Source of the DNA: Aurantiochytrium sp. KH105
Taxonomy: Eukaryota; Sar; Bigyra; Thraustochytrida; Thraustochytriidae
Assembly (NCBI GenBank): GCA_003116975.1
Contig: BGKB01000144.1
Span: forward strand, 1-64,000
Length of the DNA: 64,000 bases
Reading direction: 5' to 3'
In this document: positions 47,341 to 57,302 of the stretch, piece by piece
How positions within the stretch are numbered: position 1 is the first letter of the stretch
Layout of the letters: the number at the start of each line of letters is the position of its first letter
Program-made: the position numbers and the translations under genes
Notes under the pieces: generated by a model
What the model saw: only the letters and a program-made list of their open reading frames with translations
Told to the model about the DNA's origin: nothing
Databases searched by the model: none

Positions 47341-48366
47341 ATGCAGCACCAACAAGGCGGTGGCGGATATCCGCCGCGGGGTATGCCTCAGCAGCAGCAG
47401 CAAGCGCAGCAGCAAGCGCAGCAGCAAGCGCAGCAGCAAGCGCAGCAGCAAGCGCAGCAGCAGCAGGGATATCGCGGCCATCCAACTGCAGGCGCCGCGC
47501 CACCGCGCCCATATGGGCGGCCGCCGCAGCAAGCCCCGCACGCCCAAGCATATGCACAGGCCAGACCACCGTACGCCGCGAGCGCTGGCCAAGGCCGGCC
47601 GCCTATGATGCAAGGTGGCAACTCTGCGTCGACCCAGGGACCAACTGCAGCCCACCTCGCCGCCTCAGGGTCCGTGGGCGCCCCAAGGGGTCCTTCCGGC
47701 GTGTCACCCATTCGGTCCTCATACCCGAACGCCGCATCGATGCAGCAGCAGCAGCAGCAGCAGCAGAAGCCGTCGCAGCAGCTGCAGCAGCGCCAAAGGC
47801 CCGCTCCGCGTCCCGGTGCAATGGCCCAGCACTCTCCAACTGGATCAGGCACTACGGCTAGACCCATGCATCCAGGCGCCAAGGATATGGCTGCAACAAG
47901 CCCAGCTTACACAGGCCGTATGCCACAACTCACCCCAGGTGCCTTTCCCAAATTGCGTGCGCGAGGCTTTGGTGATCAGGAAGTGCTTGCGTCTGTGCGT
48001 AAGCTCAACGAGCTGGTGCAGAGCATCGACCCGAATGCAGATCTGGAGCCAGAAGTCCAAGAGGTCCTTTTGGATCTTTCCGTAGCCTTTGTGCAGGAAG
48101 CTGCTGAACAGGGCATCAAGCTTGCGCGCCATCGTGGCTCCTCGGAGCTCCAGCTTGAGGACCTTCGAATGTTTGTCGAAGGCCGACTCGGCCTTCACGT
48201 CCCTGGCTTCGGCTCCACTCTTACGGGCGGGGTGCCTGCCTCGCAATTTGACAATCAGCGCAGAAATGGCCCCGACTATGTTCCAGACGCTCATGCTGCT
48301 CGCCTCGAGGTGAAACGCAAAGCCCATGTACTACTTCAAGACAACCTGTTTGCGGACAATAAGTGA
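47341..48366 (+). CDS. TAF12: TAF12-like subunit of TFIID
   Basis: General transcription factor subunit (TFIID, possibly also SAGA) that pairs with TAF4 through a histone fold. Product is 341 residues. The N-terminal two thirds are Gln/Pro/Ala-rich, including a poly-Gln stretch with a 15-bp coding repeat (QQQQA, 47390-47465) and another Gln run near residue 135. The histone fold spans ~215-290: LNELVQSIDPNADLEPEVQEVLLDLSVAFVQEAAEQGIKLARHRGSSELQLEDLRMFVE, then LHVPGFG, all conserved in TAF12. The ATG at 47341 is the first in the frame. Confidence 0.92.
   Translation: MQHQQGGGGYPPRGMPQQQQQAQQQAQQQAQQQAQQQAQQQQGYRGHPTAGAAPPRPYGRPPQQAPHAQAYAQARPPYAASAGQGRPPMMQGGNSASTQGPTAAHLAASGSVGAPRGPSGVSPIRSSYPNAASMQQQQQQQQKPSQQLQQRQRPAPRPGAMAQHSPTGSGTTARPMHPGAKDMAATSPAYTGRMPQLTPGAFPKLRARGFGDQEVLASVRKLNELVQSIDPNADLEPEVQEVLLDLSVAFVQEAAEQGIKLARHRGSSELQLEDLRMFVEGRLGLHVPGFGSTLTGGVPASQFDNQRRNGPDYVPDAHAARLEVKRKAHVLLQDNLFADNK
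47390..47465 (+). repeat. 15-bp coding repeat for Gln-Gln-Gln-Ala (polyQ)
   Basis: Five near-identical CAGCAGCAAGCG-type units inside the TAF12 coding region, a likely site of length variation. Confidence 0.85.
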
Positions 48367-48591
48367 CAACCTTTCTCTTCCAGTTGTAGCAAGCTTCTTT
48401 CTATTACTTTTCTATTCTTTTTCAAAGAACAAATATACCCCAAGAGCGCAAGGACTATTTAGAAAGTTTTTTACCTGGCGACTCGAATCCTCTTGTGTCT
48501 TTCCACCGTATAATCCCAATGAAGGCGAAACTTGATTGCAAACACCTTCCTCGATGTAAACATGGAAACTTATTGCATCAAAGAAGGCATT

Positions 48592-49107
48592 TTACTCTTT
48601 TTTCGTGGACAGCGCAGTCGGCGAGAGAAAAAAGTACAGCGCACAAGGGTCAACCGTGCAAGCAACGTCATCTTGCAAAGGCGCCTCGAAGACGACCCCT
48701 TCGCGTTCCAAAATAGCGCGCTTCTCGCGCAACTTTGGCGCTCCGTGACCCTTTTGGCCAGAAAACCCTCCCAAAGCACGTGTGCTCGCCACCACGCGAT
48801 GACAAGGGACGACGGGTGCAAAGGGATTGTTACGTAGCGCGTTTCCCACCGCGCGAGGGCTCGAGCCCAGTTCTCGGGCAACCTCGCCGTATGTAGAGAC
48901 CTTGCCCGCAGGAATCGTGGAAATCAAATCGTAAACCCGCTGCTGAAAGACTGTAGGCTTGTCGCGCTTCTTCTCGACCGAAGTGGGCCATGACGCCTTG
49001 ACGGACTTGGGCTTGCTCGACTCCTTCTTTTCAGCAAGCTTTACTACTCGCTTCGCGCGCAAACCCGGTTGCGACGCCGTTAAGCTGCGCCGCGCTCGGG
49101 CGCCCAT
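48592..49107 (-). CDS. MGMT: O6-methylguanine-DNA methyltransferase (Ogt/MGMT)
   Basis: Repairs O6-alkylguanine by irreversible transfer of the alkyl group to its own cysteine, in the nucleus. Product is 171 residues. FQQRVYDLISTIPAGKVSTYGEVARELGSSPRAVGNALRNNP is the DNA-binding helix-turn-helix with the finger Arg; VPCHRVV holds the acceptor Cys102; GGFSGQ follows. The N-terminal ~45 residues are Lys/Arg-rich (possible nuclear signal). It lacks the full N-terminal domain, like the short alkyltransferase-like forms, but keeps the active Cys. The ATG at 49107 was chosen; upstream only a GTG. Confidence 0.9.
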   Translation of the reverse strand: MGARARRSLTASQPGLRAKRVVKLAEKKESSKPKSVKASWPTSVEKKRDKPTVFQQRVYDLISTIPAGKVSTYGEVARELGSSPRAVGNALRNNPFAPVVPCHRVVASTRALGGFSGQKGHGAPKLREKRAILEREGVVFEAPLQDDVACTVDPCALYFFLSPTALSTKKE

Positions 49108-49660
49108 TGCACTGATGGTGGAGAAGGCGCTGGTCTTCGTCCTGCCCCACCTCTCTTCGTGCTGCTCTGCAAACACCCACCAACGACAGACGTGCCTCGC
49201 CTCTGCCTTACCCCACGCACGCTGGCGTCTCGCGCACCTGACTCGGATATTCTTTCTTGATTTGCCCTGCCGCGCGAGCGGACTTGCCTTGACTCCCGGT
49301 CGACCTCGCTCTTGCAGTGCATTCTACAAACGTTCCTCCAACAAGCTTCGTTGTTCGGAAAAGGAAAATGGCTGAGGCTGGAAAAGGAAAATGGCTGAGT
49401 GGAAAAGGAAAGGCATCATTGGCTGACCTCAACCTGCCTAGAGAGGATCATGAGCGGGAAACCCTCGATGACCTATCCTAGCAGGCAGGTAAGGCCGTCT
49501 AAAAATTTGGCTCGTCATGCTCACACATGGAAAATACAAAGAGTGAACTGCAAAGATACTTGCCGTATCGATTCACAGTCAGTCATGCGCAGAGCCAGCA
49601 AGTCACACTGTGAGGCGCTCTTCGTTTCAGCACATAGGCGACAACAATCGCTTGAACAAG
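49108..49660. other. intergenic between two minus-strand genes
   Basis: 553 bp. A ~24-bp tandem motif (GGAAAAGGAAAATGGCTGAG) occurs two and a half times at 49358-49412. Nothing coding is supported. Confidence 0.55.
49358..49412. repeat. short tandem repeat, GGAAAAGGAAAATGGCTGAG units
   Basis: Two nearly identical units and a partial third in the 5' flank of the MGMT gene. Confidence 0.8.
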
Positions 49661-51409
49661 TTAGACGCTTTCGAAGACAGCCTCTGCGATTTCATCACAC
49701 GTTCCAAGTACTTCGAGAGCAATCTCTTGCAGAGACCCTTCAAACATCAGGTCCGCGATGCTTTCAATGATCTGGTGCTGCGACATTCCTGTGCCGTGCA
49801 ATGGGGCCTCTACGAGTCCACGATGCTTAAGAAAAGACCGCCTTCCCTGCATGATTTCTTCCGCAACTCTGCTACTGAGTTCCGTCCTCTCCTCCCTGCT
49901 GCCATTGTTGGTGCTGGTACTCGGGCGTGTTGACCCTTCGGCCGGGCGAGTGCGCTCTTTTGCATGTCGCTCTTCATATTTGTCGCGCGCCTTGTGCAAG
50001 CTTTCACTGAAGTCTGAAGTGCCCGTAAGGCCCTTGGCGCCAGCAGATGCTGTCGGAGAGGCGAGCTCCTGCTGCCACTTTTTTCGAATCGCTTCCTCGC
50101 GAGCCATCAGCTTTTCAAGCTCGCGAACAAGCTCGCCATTGGCCTGTACATCTCTTTTTGCTTTTCTGGCCTGCTCGATGCCCGCTCTGGATCCACCACG
50201 ATGGCTCAAACGCTCATGCTGGAAGGCGGCACGATTGACTCGTGGGCGAGCCTTGAATTGAGACTGAGATTTTACAAGCTTTTCCACGAGTTGGTCGAGT
50301 CGACGCCTCTCCGCGGCAAGTGCCCGTGCGATCGCCTCGTCAAGGTCACGCGATCGGTATTCGTTTGCCTGTCCATGCGCTCCGCTTTGCCTTTGTGAAG
50401 ATGCAAATTTACTCGGTATGCGCTCGTTCAGGTCTTCCCGCACAATTTGAAATGCAGGCGAGTCCATCGCGCTCTGGGGTAGTGGAGGTGCAGCAGGCAA
50501 AGGCGTAGTTTCCGTCGACATATCCTGAGTACGGTTTCGTATGCCCCGCTGATGCTTGTGGTTCGAATGGCCTCCTCCTCCTCCTCCTTCTCCTCCTCCT
50601 CCTCCTCCTCGAGTCTGTGCTCCGGGCTTGAGCAGCGAGCTTGACTTCCGCTGCTGCTCTCGCGATCTCGCGACACTGTTTGACCTAGGTTGCGTAGCCC
50701 CTTCTCTCCGTTGAATGTTAGACTTTGATCTGGGCTTGGGTTTAGGCCTGGCTGCTCGTCGTATTGCGGGTCGTTTGGCTGAAGGTTTCGTTTGTTTAAC
50801 GGGACTCTTTCGGACGGGAGGTGGGTTGCCAAACAAGCCTTTGGCGCTCGTTGTCACGTCGTCATTCCATTCTTTGCGAGGCTGAGCGCGATTACCTTTC
50901 TGCTTTTGGGCCAGGACTTTTGCTCGCTCGTTGCGGCGTTTGTCGATCAGAAATTCCCTGCGAAGCTCGTCTGAACGTAGGTTTGCGTCAAAGAGACCTT
51001 CATCACGCCTCTTGGTGACCTCAGTTTGTCCCTGCCTCTCGCTGGGCATGCCTCGACGTGGTGCCAGGGTAGGAGGTAGAGGAGGCTGCTCGGCCTTGAG
51101 TTTGGTGTCTTCCCGTTCACTCTGCTGCATCATTGCGGCCTTGGCTCGCGTCGGATGCGGGTTTTGACTGTCAGGATTGTGCAAAACAATCACATCCCCA
51201 TCCAATGGTTCTTCCCAGGACGTGGGTTGCGCCGTCGATGTCTGATGTCTGCGCTTGGGCTCTGCTTGCTCATGCGTAGCTAGTCTCTTTTGCAGCATCA
51301 GCATAGACCCGTAGCCCCGGCGCGTTGCACCTATATTACAGAAACTTTTGCCAGTACCGAAACCAAGTTGCGAGCCAAATGAGAGTCCAAGAATAGAATC
51401 CTCCATCAT
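49661..51409 (-). CDS. unrecognised basic, partly coiled-coil protein
   Basis: 582 residues from the ATG at 51409. No catalytic domain is recognised. The N-terminal part has a Gly/Phe-rich start (LGLSFGSQLGFGTGKSF). The middle is Lys/Arg-rich and low complexity, with a poly-Gly run (encoded near 50575-50610). The region ~360-450 (ARALAAERRRLDQLVEKLVKSQ; ELVRELEKLMAREEAIRKKWQQEL) is strongly helical, probably coiled coil. The C-terminal ~60 residues (HQIIESIADLMFEGSLQEIALEVLGTCDEIAEAVFESV) look like a folded helical module resembling ends of centriole/cilium proteins, but that is speculative. A short basic FDANLRSDELRREFLIDKRRNERAKVLAQKQK segment may be a second helix. Confidence 0.7.
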   Translation of the reverse strand: MMEDSILGLSFGSQLGFGTGKSFCNIGATRRGYGSMLMLQKRLATHEQAEPKRRHQTSTAQPTSWEEPLDGDVIVLHNPDSQNPHPTRAKAAMMQQSEREDTKLKAEQPPLPPTLAPRRGMPSERQGQTEVTKRRDEGLFDANLRSDELRREFLIDKRRNERAKVLAQKQKGNRAQPRKEWNDDVTTSAKGLFGNPPPVRKSPVKQTKPSAKRPAIRRAARPKPKPRSKSNIQRREGATQPRSNSVARSREQQRKSSSLLKPGAQTRGGGGGGEGGGGGGHSNHKHQRGIRNRTQDMSTETTPLPAAPPLPQSAMDSPAFQIVREDLNERIPSKFASSQRQSGAHGQANEYRSRDLDEAIARALAAERRRLDQLVEKLVKSQSQFKARPRVNRAAFQHERLSHRGGSRAGIEQARKAKRDVQANGELVRELEKLMAREEAIRKKWQQELASPTASAGAKGLTGTSDFSESLHKARDKYEERHAKERTRPAEGSTRPSTSTNNGSREERTELSSRVAEEIMQGRRSFLKHRGLVEAPLHGTGMSQHQIIESIADLMFEGSLQEIALEVLGTCDEIAEAVFESV

Positions 51410-52522
51410 TGTCAACTCGATTCTCGAGTTCGATCAAACGCTTGTTCAGGACTCCCACCCTTCACCGAGACGTATTTCCTTTTTCGCCCTCTCCCCAAAG
51501 AAACGTCCTTCTTCTGGCCGGTCGTGCGAGATGAGGCAAGGCGTTTGAAGAGTCTGAAGTCTGCGCTCCGAGGCCTTCGCGCTGGCAGAACAGCGTCAGT
51601 ACTGCACCGTCCAAACGACGCAGCAATCCTCGCTTCGTCCTTTGCTGATCTCGGCTCTGCGCTTCGCGACCACCAGCGCGGCCGCCTCTGCGCTCCAGCG
51701 CGCCCGCTCGGCGGTTTTGGTCCAAGAGCCCTCCAATTTTTTTTTCCCTCTTTTTCTTCTTCTTTTTCATTTTCTCCAAATGGAAAAAATGCCGAATTCT
51801 GCCGCTTCTCGGATGCATAGTTGGCTAATTCCAACAAACTGCTCAACGGCTATTTCAGCCTTGCTGCTTGCAACAGCTTGCTGGCTGGTGACCGATGAGC
51901 GGAAGTTGTTATTTCGTGCGCATGGCGGGAACTCGTATACACGATGCTGCATGTACCTATACAAGTCAAAAGGCACGTATTCAGCCAGCGACACGCGCAA
52001 GGGAGGTGGGTCGACCTGTCATCGCCGTGCCTTCCGAGACGGTTCGAGTCCGAACAGACAGCTTGACAGAAAAAATTGTTGATGTCATTTGCAGCGAAGA
52101 CTATACCTGTACATCACTTTACCGGCTAGCGGGATCAATCGTTGCATGAGAGCCAGCGCTGCTTCGGGAGGCTACAATTGCTGGACTTTTCGACTCTGGT
52201 CATCCTGGCGGCACCAACCGGAGTCCTGTAGAGAGCCTAGATAGGGAAAGCGGCTCGCAGGCGCGAGGGCGCTGCGCTTCGCGCGACGCTCGCGCGATCA
52301 AGACAAGCTGTTGTCTCATCGTTGCGCGTCTGGCGACGTACGTGCGTACGCCAGACATAGCACGGGTCGCAGCGAACAAAACATCTCAAGGACTCTTGCT
52401 TTTCGAGAACGCGAAGCGTGACGCGGCGTGCGCTCTTAGGCCGCTGACTTGGCTTTGTGGCAAAGCTAAGCAAAGCAAAGCAAAGACGTGCAGAGCGGGG
52501 CAGAATAAATTAACAGTAAACC
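51410..52522. promoter_or_regulatory. 1.1-kb divergent 5' region (coiled-coil gene / K+ channel)
   Basis: Holds TTC-rich runs (51739-51775), an 8-bp inverted repeat GTCTGGCG/CGCCAGAC with 13-bp loop at about 52329-52357, and AAGCAAAG repeats (52465-52485) shortly before the channel ATG. Minus-strand open frames near 51412-51846 are GC-composition shadows. Confidence 0.5.
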
Positions 52523-55500
52523 ATGTGGTCACCGCAAGGGCAAAGCCGACCCGTCGGGACTTCGTATCGACACAAGGCACTGTCAAGCTTTGCAAGCGAA
52601 ACAGACCGCTGGGATTCTACAGTTCTCCCAACCTTGCGTTCAGGCAAACGAAAGGCGAATGCCCCAGGTTCGTATGGCGTGGGTAATACCACGGCCGCAA
52701 AATCCGATGCACCTACACCTGTCTCTCGCTTCAAGTATCTTCGCGAACGTACGATGGCAAGGTTCCGGGGCCGAGTGGACAGCAAATTCCATGAATCGGT
52801 GGTGCCCAACTCAGTTCTCCGTGGAAGCGGTGATCGCCACGGAGATGATGACGATGAGGAAGACGAAGAGCAAAAATTTTTTGTGCATGAAGATGTCCAT
52901 GTGCCTTTTCGACTCCAATTGCGTCACATTTTAACGTCTTCCAGTGTTGGCGTCGCAATTGACCTCATCAGCTGCGCGTTGTCGGTCATTGCATGCGTCT
53001 TTTACGTCTGGTCAACGTATGATGAGTCGCTCGAGACGCTTTTCCTATTCATCGAGGCAGGAATTTCTGCGTTCTTCCTCCTCGAGTACATGCTTCGATT
53101 CTATGTGACCAACCATCGGGTCCGTTTCTTCTTTTCATGGTTTTCCATCGTCGATATCTTGACCATCGTACCGGTGGTCTTCGATCTTTTGCTGCACGAA
53201 AGTATCACAGGAACGTCTCTTGCGCTTCGCATCATTCAAATTTTGCGCGTCTTACGAATCGCTCGATTACTCCGCATTCATCGTGTCTTTACATATCTGA
53301 AGACGGAACTGCAGCGCGAAACCGCGCGCTTTATTTTGAACATGATCTCCATCACGTTCATCACTGCTGCCTTCATTTTTGCGATCGAAAATAGCTTGCG
53401 CGAAGAGCTCTTCGTAGAGCCTCTACTCTTTCACGATGCCTACTATTTCACCATTGTCACGGTGTCCACAGTCGGTTTCGGCGACATCAAGGTGTACACG
53501 CAGCTTTCACGTGCGTTCATCGTTCTGGTGATCATTGGCTCTCTTGTCTACATTCCCATGTCAACGAATGCTTTGCTTCGTTTGCTTTCAGAGGATTCCA
53601 TGTACAGATTACGTCGATATCGCCCTCGGCGAGCCCGTCACGTTCTTGTGCTCGGCGAGATCCATGCCGACGGAGCGCTCAAATTCTTGCAAGAGTTCTT
53701 TCATCCGGATCATGGCACACAAGACGACGTTCATGTCGTCTTTCTCATGAGCAACCTGCCTTCTGCAGAGCTGAAAATGGTGCTTGAGTCTCAGCGCTAC
53801 GAAATGTCCGTCACATATCTGCAAGGGTCAGTGCACTCGATCGAAGATCTCGATCGCGCGCGCGCCTGGGATGTCGCTGCTGTGTTCGTGCTTGCGCGCA
53901 AGTTCACTATCGAAGAGGCAGAGGTGGATCGAAGTACGATGATGATCGCTTTGGCCATTAAGCAATATCATTATCGCGTTCTTGGGTCCCCAGTACAAAT
54001 CTGTCTTCAATTGATTCGTCCTGAGAGCCAAAAGCAGTATGCCCTCGCTTTCAAAAAAAATGGGAGAAAGAACGAAAGCTACGGAGAAATCAACTCGCAG
54101 CAGCGTCCGTCCAATGCATCAATCGCATCTTCAATTGGGGCGCTGACGCCGGTCGGCACTTGCCCTCCCAATAGATATTGGCAGCAAAGCGCAAGTGTGG
54201 AAGATTTCGTCCGATCAGAGATCAAGGTCGTGCCTTCACCGATGTCTTCAAATCAAAATGGACGTCGTGTCTCGGACAGCAAAAGGCGACACATTGGTAG
54301 CGCTGTGAATCAGAATCGTCGAGAGAGCGAAGGGGCTCAATCAGAGCCTCTGTCGGACGCCGCTGACATTCTTGCGTTGATGCAAAAACATCAAGCACTT
54401 CCGCGTCAGCAGTCATCGTTATCGGTCGCATCCAAAACGCCTCTTCAAGGGCCGCAAAAGACTAGTTTCGGCCCCCAGGACATTGTAATCTGTACGAATC
54501 AGTTGAAAATGGAGCTCATGGCGAAACATTGTTTGTGTCCAGGCATCACAACGTTCATCACAAATCTGGTCATCTCACTCGATGATGATGCGCAACGGGA
54601 CCGCGGCGTTGACTCTCTTGCGCCGTGGGAAAAGGAATATCGAGCTGGCTGCGACTTTGAACTCTACCGAACGAAACTGACGCAGGGATTCAGTGGGATC
54701 CACTTTGAAGACATCGCGCTCGCTCTGTACATGGAAACGGGCACGCTGGTGATTGGCGTCGAGGTGAGCGCTGCCATGCATATGACCGACGGTTCGACAC
54801 ATGTAAAATCACGGCTCCTTTTGAATCCGGTCGGCTTCGTCATTCCGGACACGACGGAATTCTCGGTCCACGCTATCGTGATTGCGCAAGATCGGGCAAG
54901 CGCAAACTTGTCGACATGGAGATCGAATCCGCAAGAGCCAGGCAAGGGTGGAGGCGGTCTCACGGCTTCTTTTTATGGGCTCACGGCACCTGCGCAGAAA
55001 ATGAGCAGCATGAAGTTTAACAATCAAAATTCAGGCAAGCCAGAGACAGAGGCGAGCAGGATTGAAGCGAAGGTGCGCATGTACAATCCAACAGAAGCTC
55101 GACCCGGCATCGAAATATCCCGGAAAATGGCCGAATTTGATTCTGCTTCGCTGCAGCATCAAGTCAGCAGTGGTTCTGGAGACAAGAGAGCGTATAGCGT
55201 AGCCTCTGAGCGCCTTCAACGGGCAAAGATTCATTCGCAGTTGTGCGAAGAGCACCCGAATGTGAAGAATCACGTAGTTTTTATTGGTTCGACGACAGAT
55301 TTAGCCGCCTTTGTGAGAATCTTGCGCCACAAGACCAAAGGCGCGACCAAGAACCTGCCCGTTGTTGTGCTCTCTACCACGATGCCGAGTGTCCAAACTT
55401 GGGCCGCGCTTCCAGGTGAAGGGGAACACGTGTACATTGTAGAGGGCTCACCGCTAGACATCTTTGACCTTAAGCGCGCCGGAGTTCATTATGCTTCTTG

Positions 55501-56692
55501 TGCCGTGGTGAGCACGACACAAGGGCAAATGAAACAAGCTGGACGTGCGCTGTCGGTCGACAGTCAACGCGATGACTCCGAGGCACTTGCTGTAGCAGAT
55601 GCGGACGCCATCTTTGCGCACCAGGGCATTTTGAGATTGAACCCTGATATCGAAATCATCACAGAGGTCGTCAACACAGAAAACATTGTCTTTTTGGAGA
55701 CCAAATCGCGGCTCTTGCACAAGGCTGAGCGACACCTGTCCTTTCATGTGGCCCCCAAAGAAACAGCAGATGGTGCGCACAAGCGTCCCTCGCAGGTGCG
55801 AGGGGTGGCACCGACGCTTCCCGATGCAGGCGACGAAGAATTTGACGGAACAGTAGACATTGGCAAAAACGATCGCCACACGCGGGGCCTTATCGCTTCG
55901 GGGACAATCTTTACAATCTCGCTTCTCGATGCGCTTCTCGCGCAAAGCTTTTACAATCCCAAAGTGTTGGCTGTCCTCGAGCAGCTTCTCGCTGGCGAAT
56001 CTCAGACCAACGCGGACGCGGCTATGTGGACAGAGGTTCTCGGCGAGGCTTCGTCAAGCCTCATGTACGTGGCGTCCGTCCCGGAGGAATTCGAAGAGGC
56101 TACCTACGGGGATGTCTTTCGTTATTTCTGTCTCGAAAAGGGGATGCTCTCTGTCGGCATATCCCGCGGTGTCACGCTGCGCCGTGCAGGTATCAGTACG
56201 CTCGGCAATCGCCATCGCTATGTGCTCACGAACCCACCTGCTGAGACAGTGCTTCAACGTCAAGACAAGATTTTTGTTTTGGCACTCATGGAACCTGAAG
56301 AGGAGACGCGAGGGGGCGGGATGCTCGACGTTCTCTCTGCGTTTCAGCAAAAACGTCCAGGTCTTTTTGCTGCTGGAGAAAACGCTGCGCCCGCAGCAAT
56401 TACGTCTCTTTTGCCGACAACGAAGCCAGGCACGGGTGATGACGATAAAAAGACGACGCTGCCTTCTTCCAAAGCATTGCACCCTGAATCTGAATTGCAT
56501 GAGACGTCGGCGCCAGCCACGTCTAAATCCGAAGCGCCCACTTTTAAGCTGGGCGGAAACTCGTTTCCCTCGTCGCAGAGAACGCGGCAGTCAAAACGTT
56601 CGAGCACCTTGGATTCGGGAGGCATGATCGATCTGGCTGAAGAGATCCGAGAAGACGAACTTTTGGAGATTGACAAAGATGAAGAAGACTAG
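52523..56692 (+). CDS. BK-type (Slo1-like) voltage- and ion-gated potassium channel
   Basis: 1389 residues. Six membrane segments span ~140-350: S1 (VAIDLISCALSVIACVFYVW), S2, S3 (FSIVDILTIVPVVFDL), S4 with Arg every third residue (LALRIIQILRVLRIARLLRIHRVF, ~233-256), pore loop with K+ selectivity filter TVGFGD (316-321), and S6. Two cytoplasmic RCK domains follow: RHVLVLGEIHADGALKFLQEFF starts RCK1 (~378), and NHVVFIGSTTDLAAFVRIL starts RCK2 (~920), as in calcium/pH/Na+-gated Slo channels. A ~150-residue Ser-rich insertion lies within RCK1. No clear calcium bowl (Asp run) was found, so the gating ion is open. The C-terminus is Ser/Lys-rich and acidic. The ATG is the first in frame. Intronless. 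Plasma membrane is likely. Confidence 0.9.
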   Translation: MWSPQGQSRPVGTSYRHKALSSFASETDRWDSTVLPTLRSGKRKANAPGSYGVGNTTAAKSDAPTPVSRFKYLRERTMARFRGRVDSKFHESVVPNSVLRGSGDRHGDDDDEEDEEQKFFVHEDVHVPFRLQLRHILTSSSVGVAIDLISCALSVIACVFYVWSTYDESLETLFLFIEAGISAFFLLEYMLRFYVTNHRVRFFFSWFSIVDILTIVPVVFDLLLHESITGTSLALRIIQILRVLRIARLLRIHRVFTYLKTELQRETARFILNMISITFITAAFIFAIENSLREELFVEPLLFHDAYYFTIVTVSTVGFGDIKVYTQLSRAFIVLVIIGSLVYIPMSTNALLRLLSEDSMYRLRRYRPRRARHVLVLGEIHADGALKFLQEFFHPDHGTQDDVHVVFLMSNLPSAELKMVLESQRYEMSVTYLQGSVHSIEDLDRARAWDVAAVFVLARKFTIEEAEVDRSTMMIALAIKQYHYRVLGSPVQICLQLIRPESQKQYALAFKKNGRKNESYGEINSQQRPSNASIASSIGALTPVGTCPPNRYWQQSASVEDFVRSEIKVVPSPMSSNQNGRRVSDSKRRHIGSAVNQNRRESEGAQSEPLSDAADILALMQKHQALPRQQSSLSVASKTPLQGPQKTSFGPQDIVICTNQLKMELMAKHCLCPGITTFITNLVISLDDDAQRDRGVDSLAPWEKEYRAGCDFELYRTKLTQGFSGIHFEDIALALYMETGTLVIGVEVSAAMHMTDGSTHVKSRLLLNPVGFVIPDTTEFSVHAIVIAQDRASANLSTWRSNPQEPGKGGGGLTASFYGLTAPAQKMSSMKFNNQNSGKPETEASRIEAKVRMYNPTEARPGIEISRKMAEFDSASLQHQVSSGSGDKRAYSVASERLQRAKIHSQLCEEHPNVKNHVVFIGSTTDLAAFVRILRHKTKGATKNLPVVVLSTTMPSVQTWAALPGEGEHVYIVEGSPLDIFDLKRAGVHYASCAVVSTTQGQMKQAGRALSVDSQRDDSEALAVADADAIFAHQGILRLNPDIEIITEVVNTENIVFLETKSRLLHKAERHLSFHVAPKETADGAHKRPSQVRGVAPTLPDAGDEEFDGTVDIGKNDRHTRGLIASGTIFTISLLDALLAQSFYNPKVLAVLEQLLAGESQTNADAAMWTEVLGEASSSLMYVASVPEEFEEATYGDVFRYFCLEKGMLSVGISRGVTLRRAGISTLGNRHRYVLTNPPAETVLQRQDKIFVLALMEPEEETRGGGMLDVLSAFQQKRPGLFAAGENAAPAAITSLLPTTKPGTGDDDKKTTLPSSKALHPESELHETSAPATSKSEAPTFKLGGNSFPSSQRTRQSKRSSTLDSGGMIDLAEEIREDELLEIDKDEED

Positions 56693-57302
56693 TTAGAATG
56701 TATACGTATTAGAAATAGATTGCCCGAAGCGGCAGATTTCACTTTTCTTTTGACGCATTCATTGATGGCGAAACTTTACCTCACGTAACGCATGGTATAC
56801 CACGCATCTGCTCCTCTGGTGTGCATGCATGGATCCCACCCAATACATTGCTGCCATCTATGTCTGCGTCTCGTCATGCTTCGTCACGGCTCGTCTCCTC
56901 TTCGGACACCTGGCCATTTTGAGTACTAGCCCCCTACCTACACTCAGACTGTATAGTCGTACTTCGAATACTTGTCAAACGTAGCATTCGCCGTGCGTAT
57001 ACATCCGAGCCCGGAGCTCGCTCGCGCTGGTCACTTCACTTCACCTCGCTCACCTCTCCGTCTCCGAGGCAGGTTGGTAGGTACTGCTCGCGCTCCTTTG
57101 CCCTCGAGCTCCAACTCTGCCAGCTAGCCAGCTCTACCCAGCTAGCTGTAGCTGGCTGTGTCCCGCGGGTCGTTCGCAAGCAAAAGCAGCGGCAGCTCCT
57201 CCCTCCCTCGCTCTCCCACTCCGAGTCGCAAAACCTGAACTCGAGCGTGGCGAGGCGAGGCGAGGCGACTGCAGGCCCGAGCAGGACAGGAGCGCGGCGA
57301 CC
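56693..57302. promoter_or_regulatory. 5' region of the C2-REEP gene
   Basis: 610 bp: 3' UTR of the channel gene, then a GC/CT-rich stretch. AGCTAGC/CAGCTAGC repeats lie at 57120-57160 and GGCGA repeats at 57247-57268. No separate gene was seen. Confidence 0.5.

Noticed and set aside
52015-52050. tRNA-like B-box (GGTTCGAGTCC)
   Set aside because: The T-arm pairs at only three positions, and no acceptor stem, A box or anticodon arm could be drawn around it.
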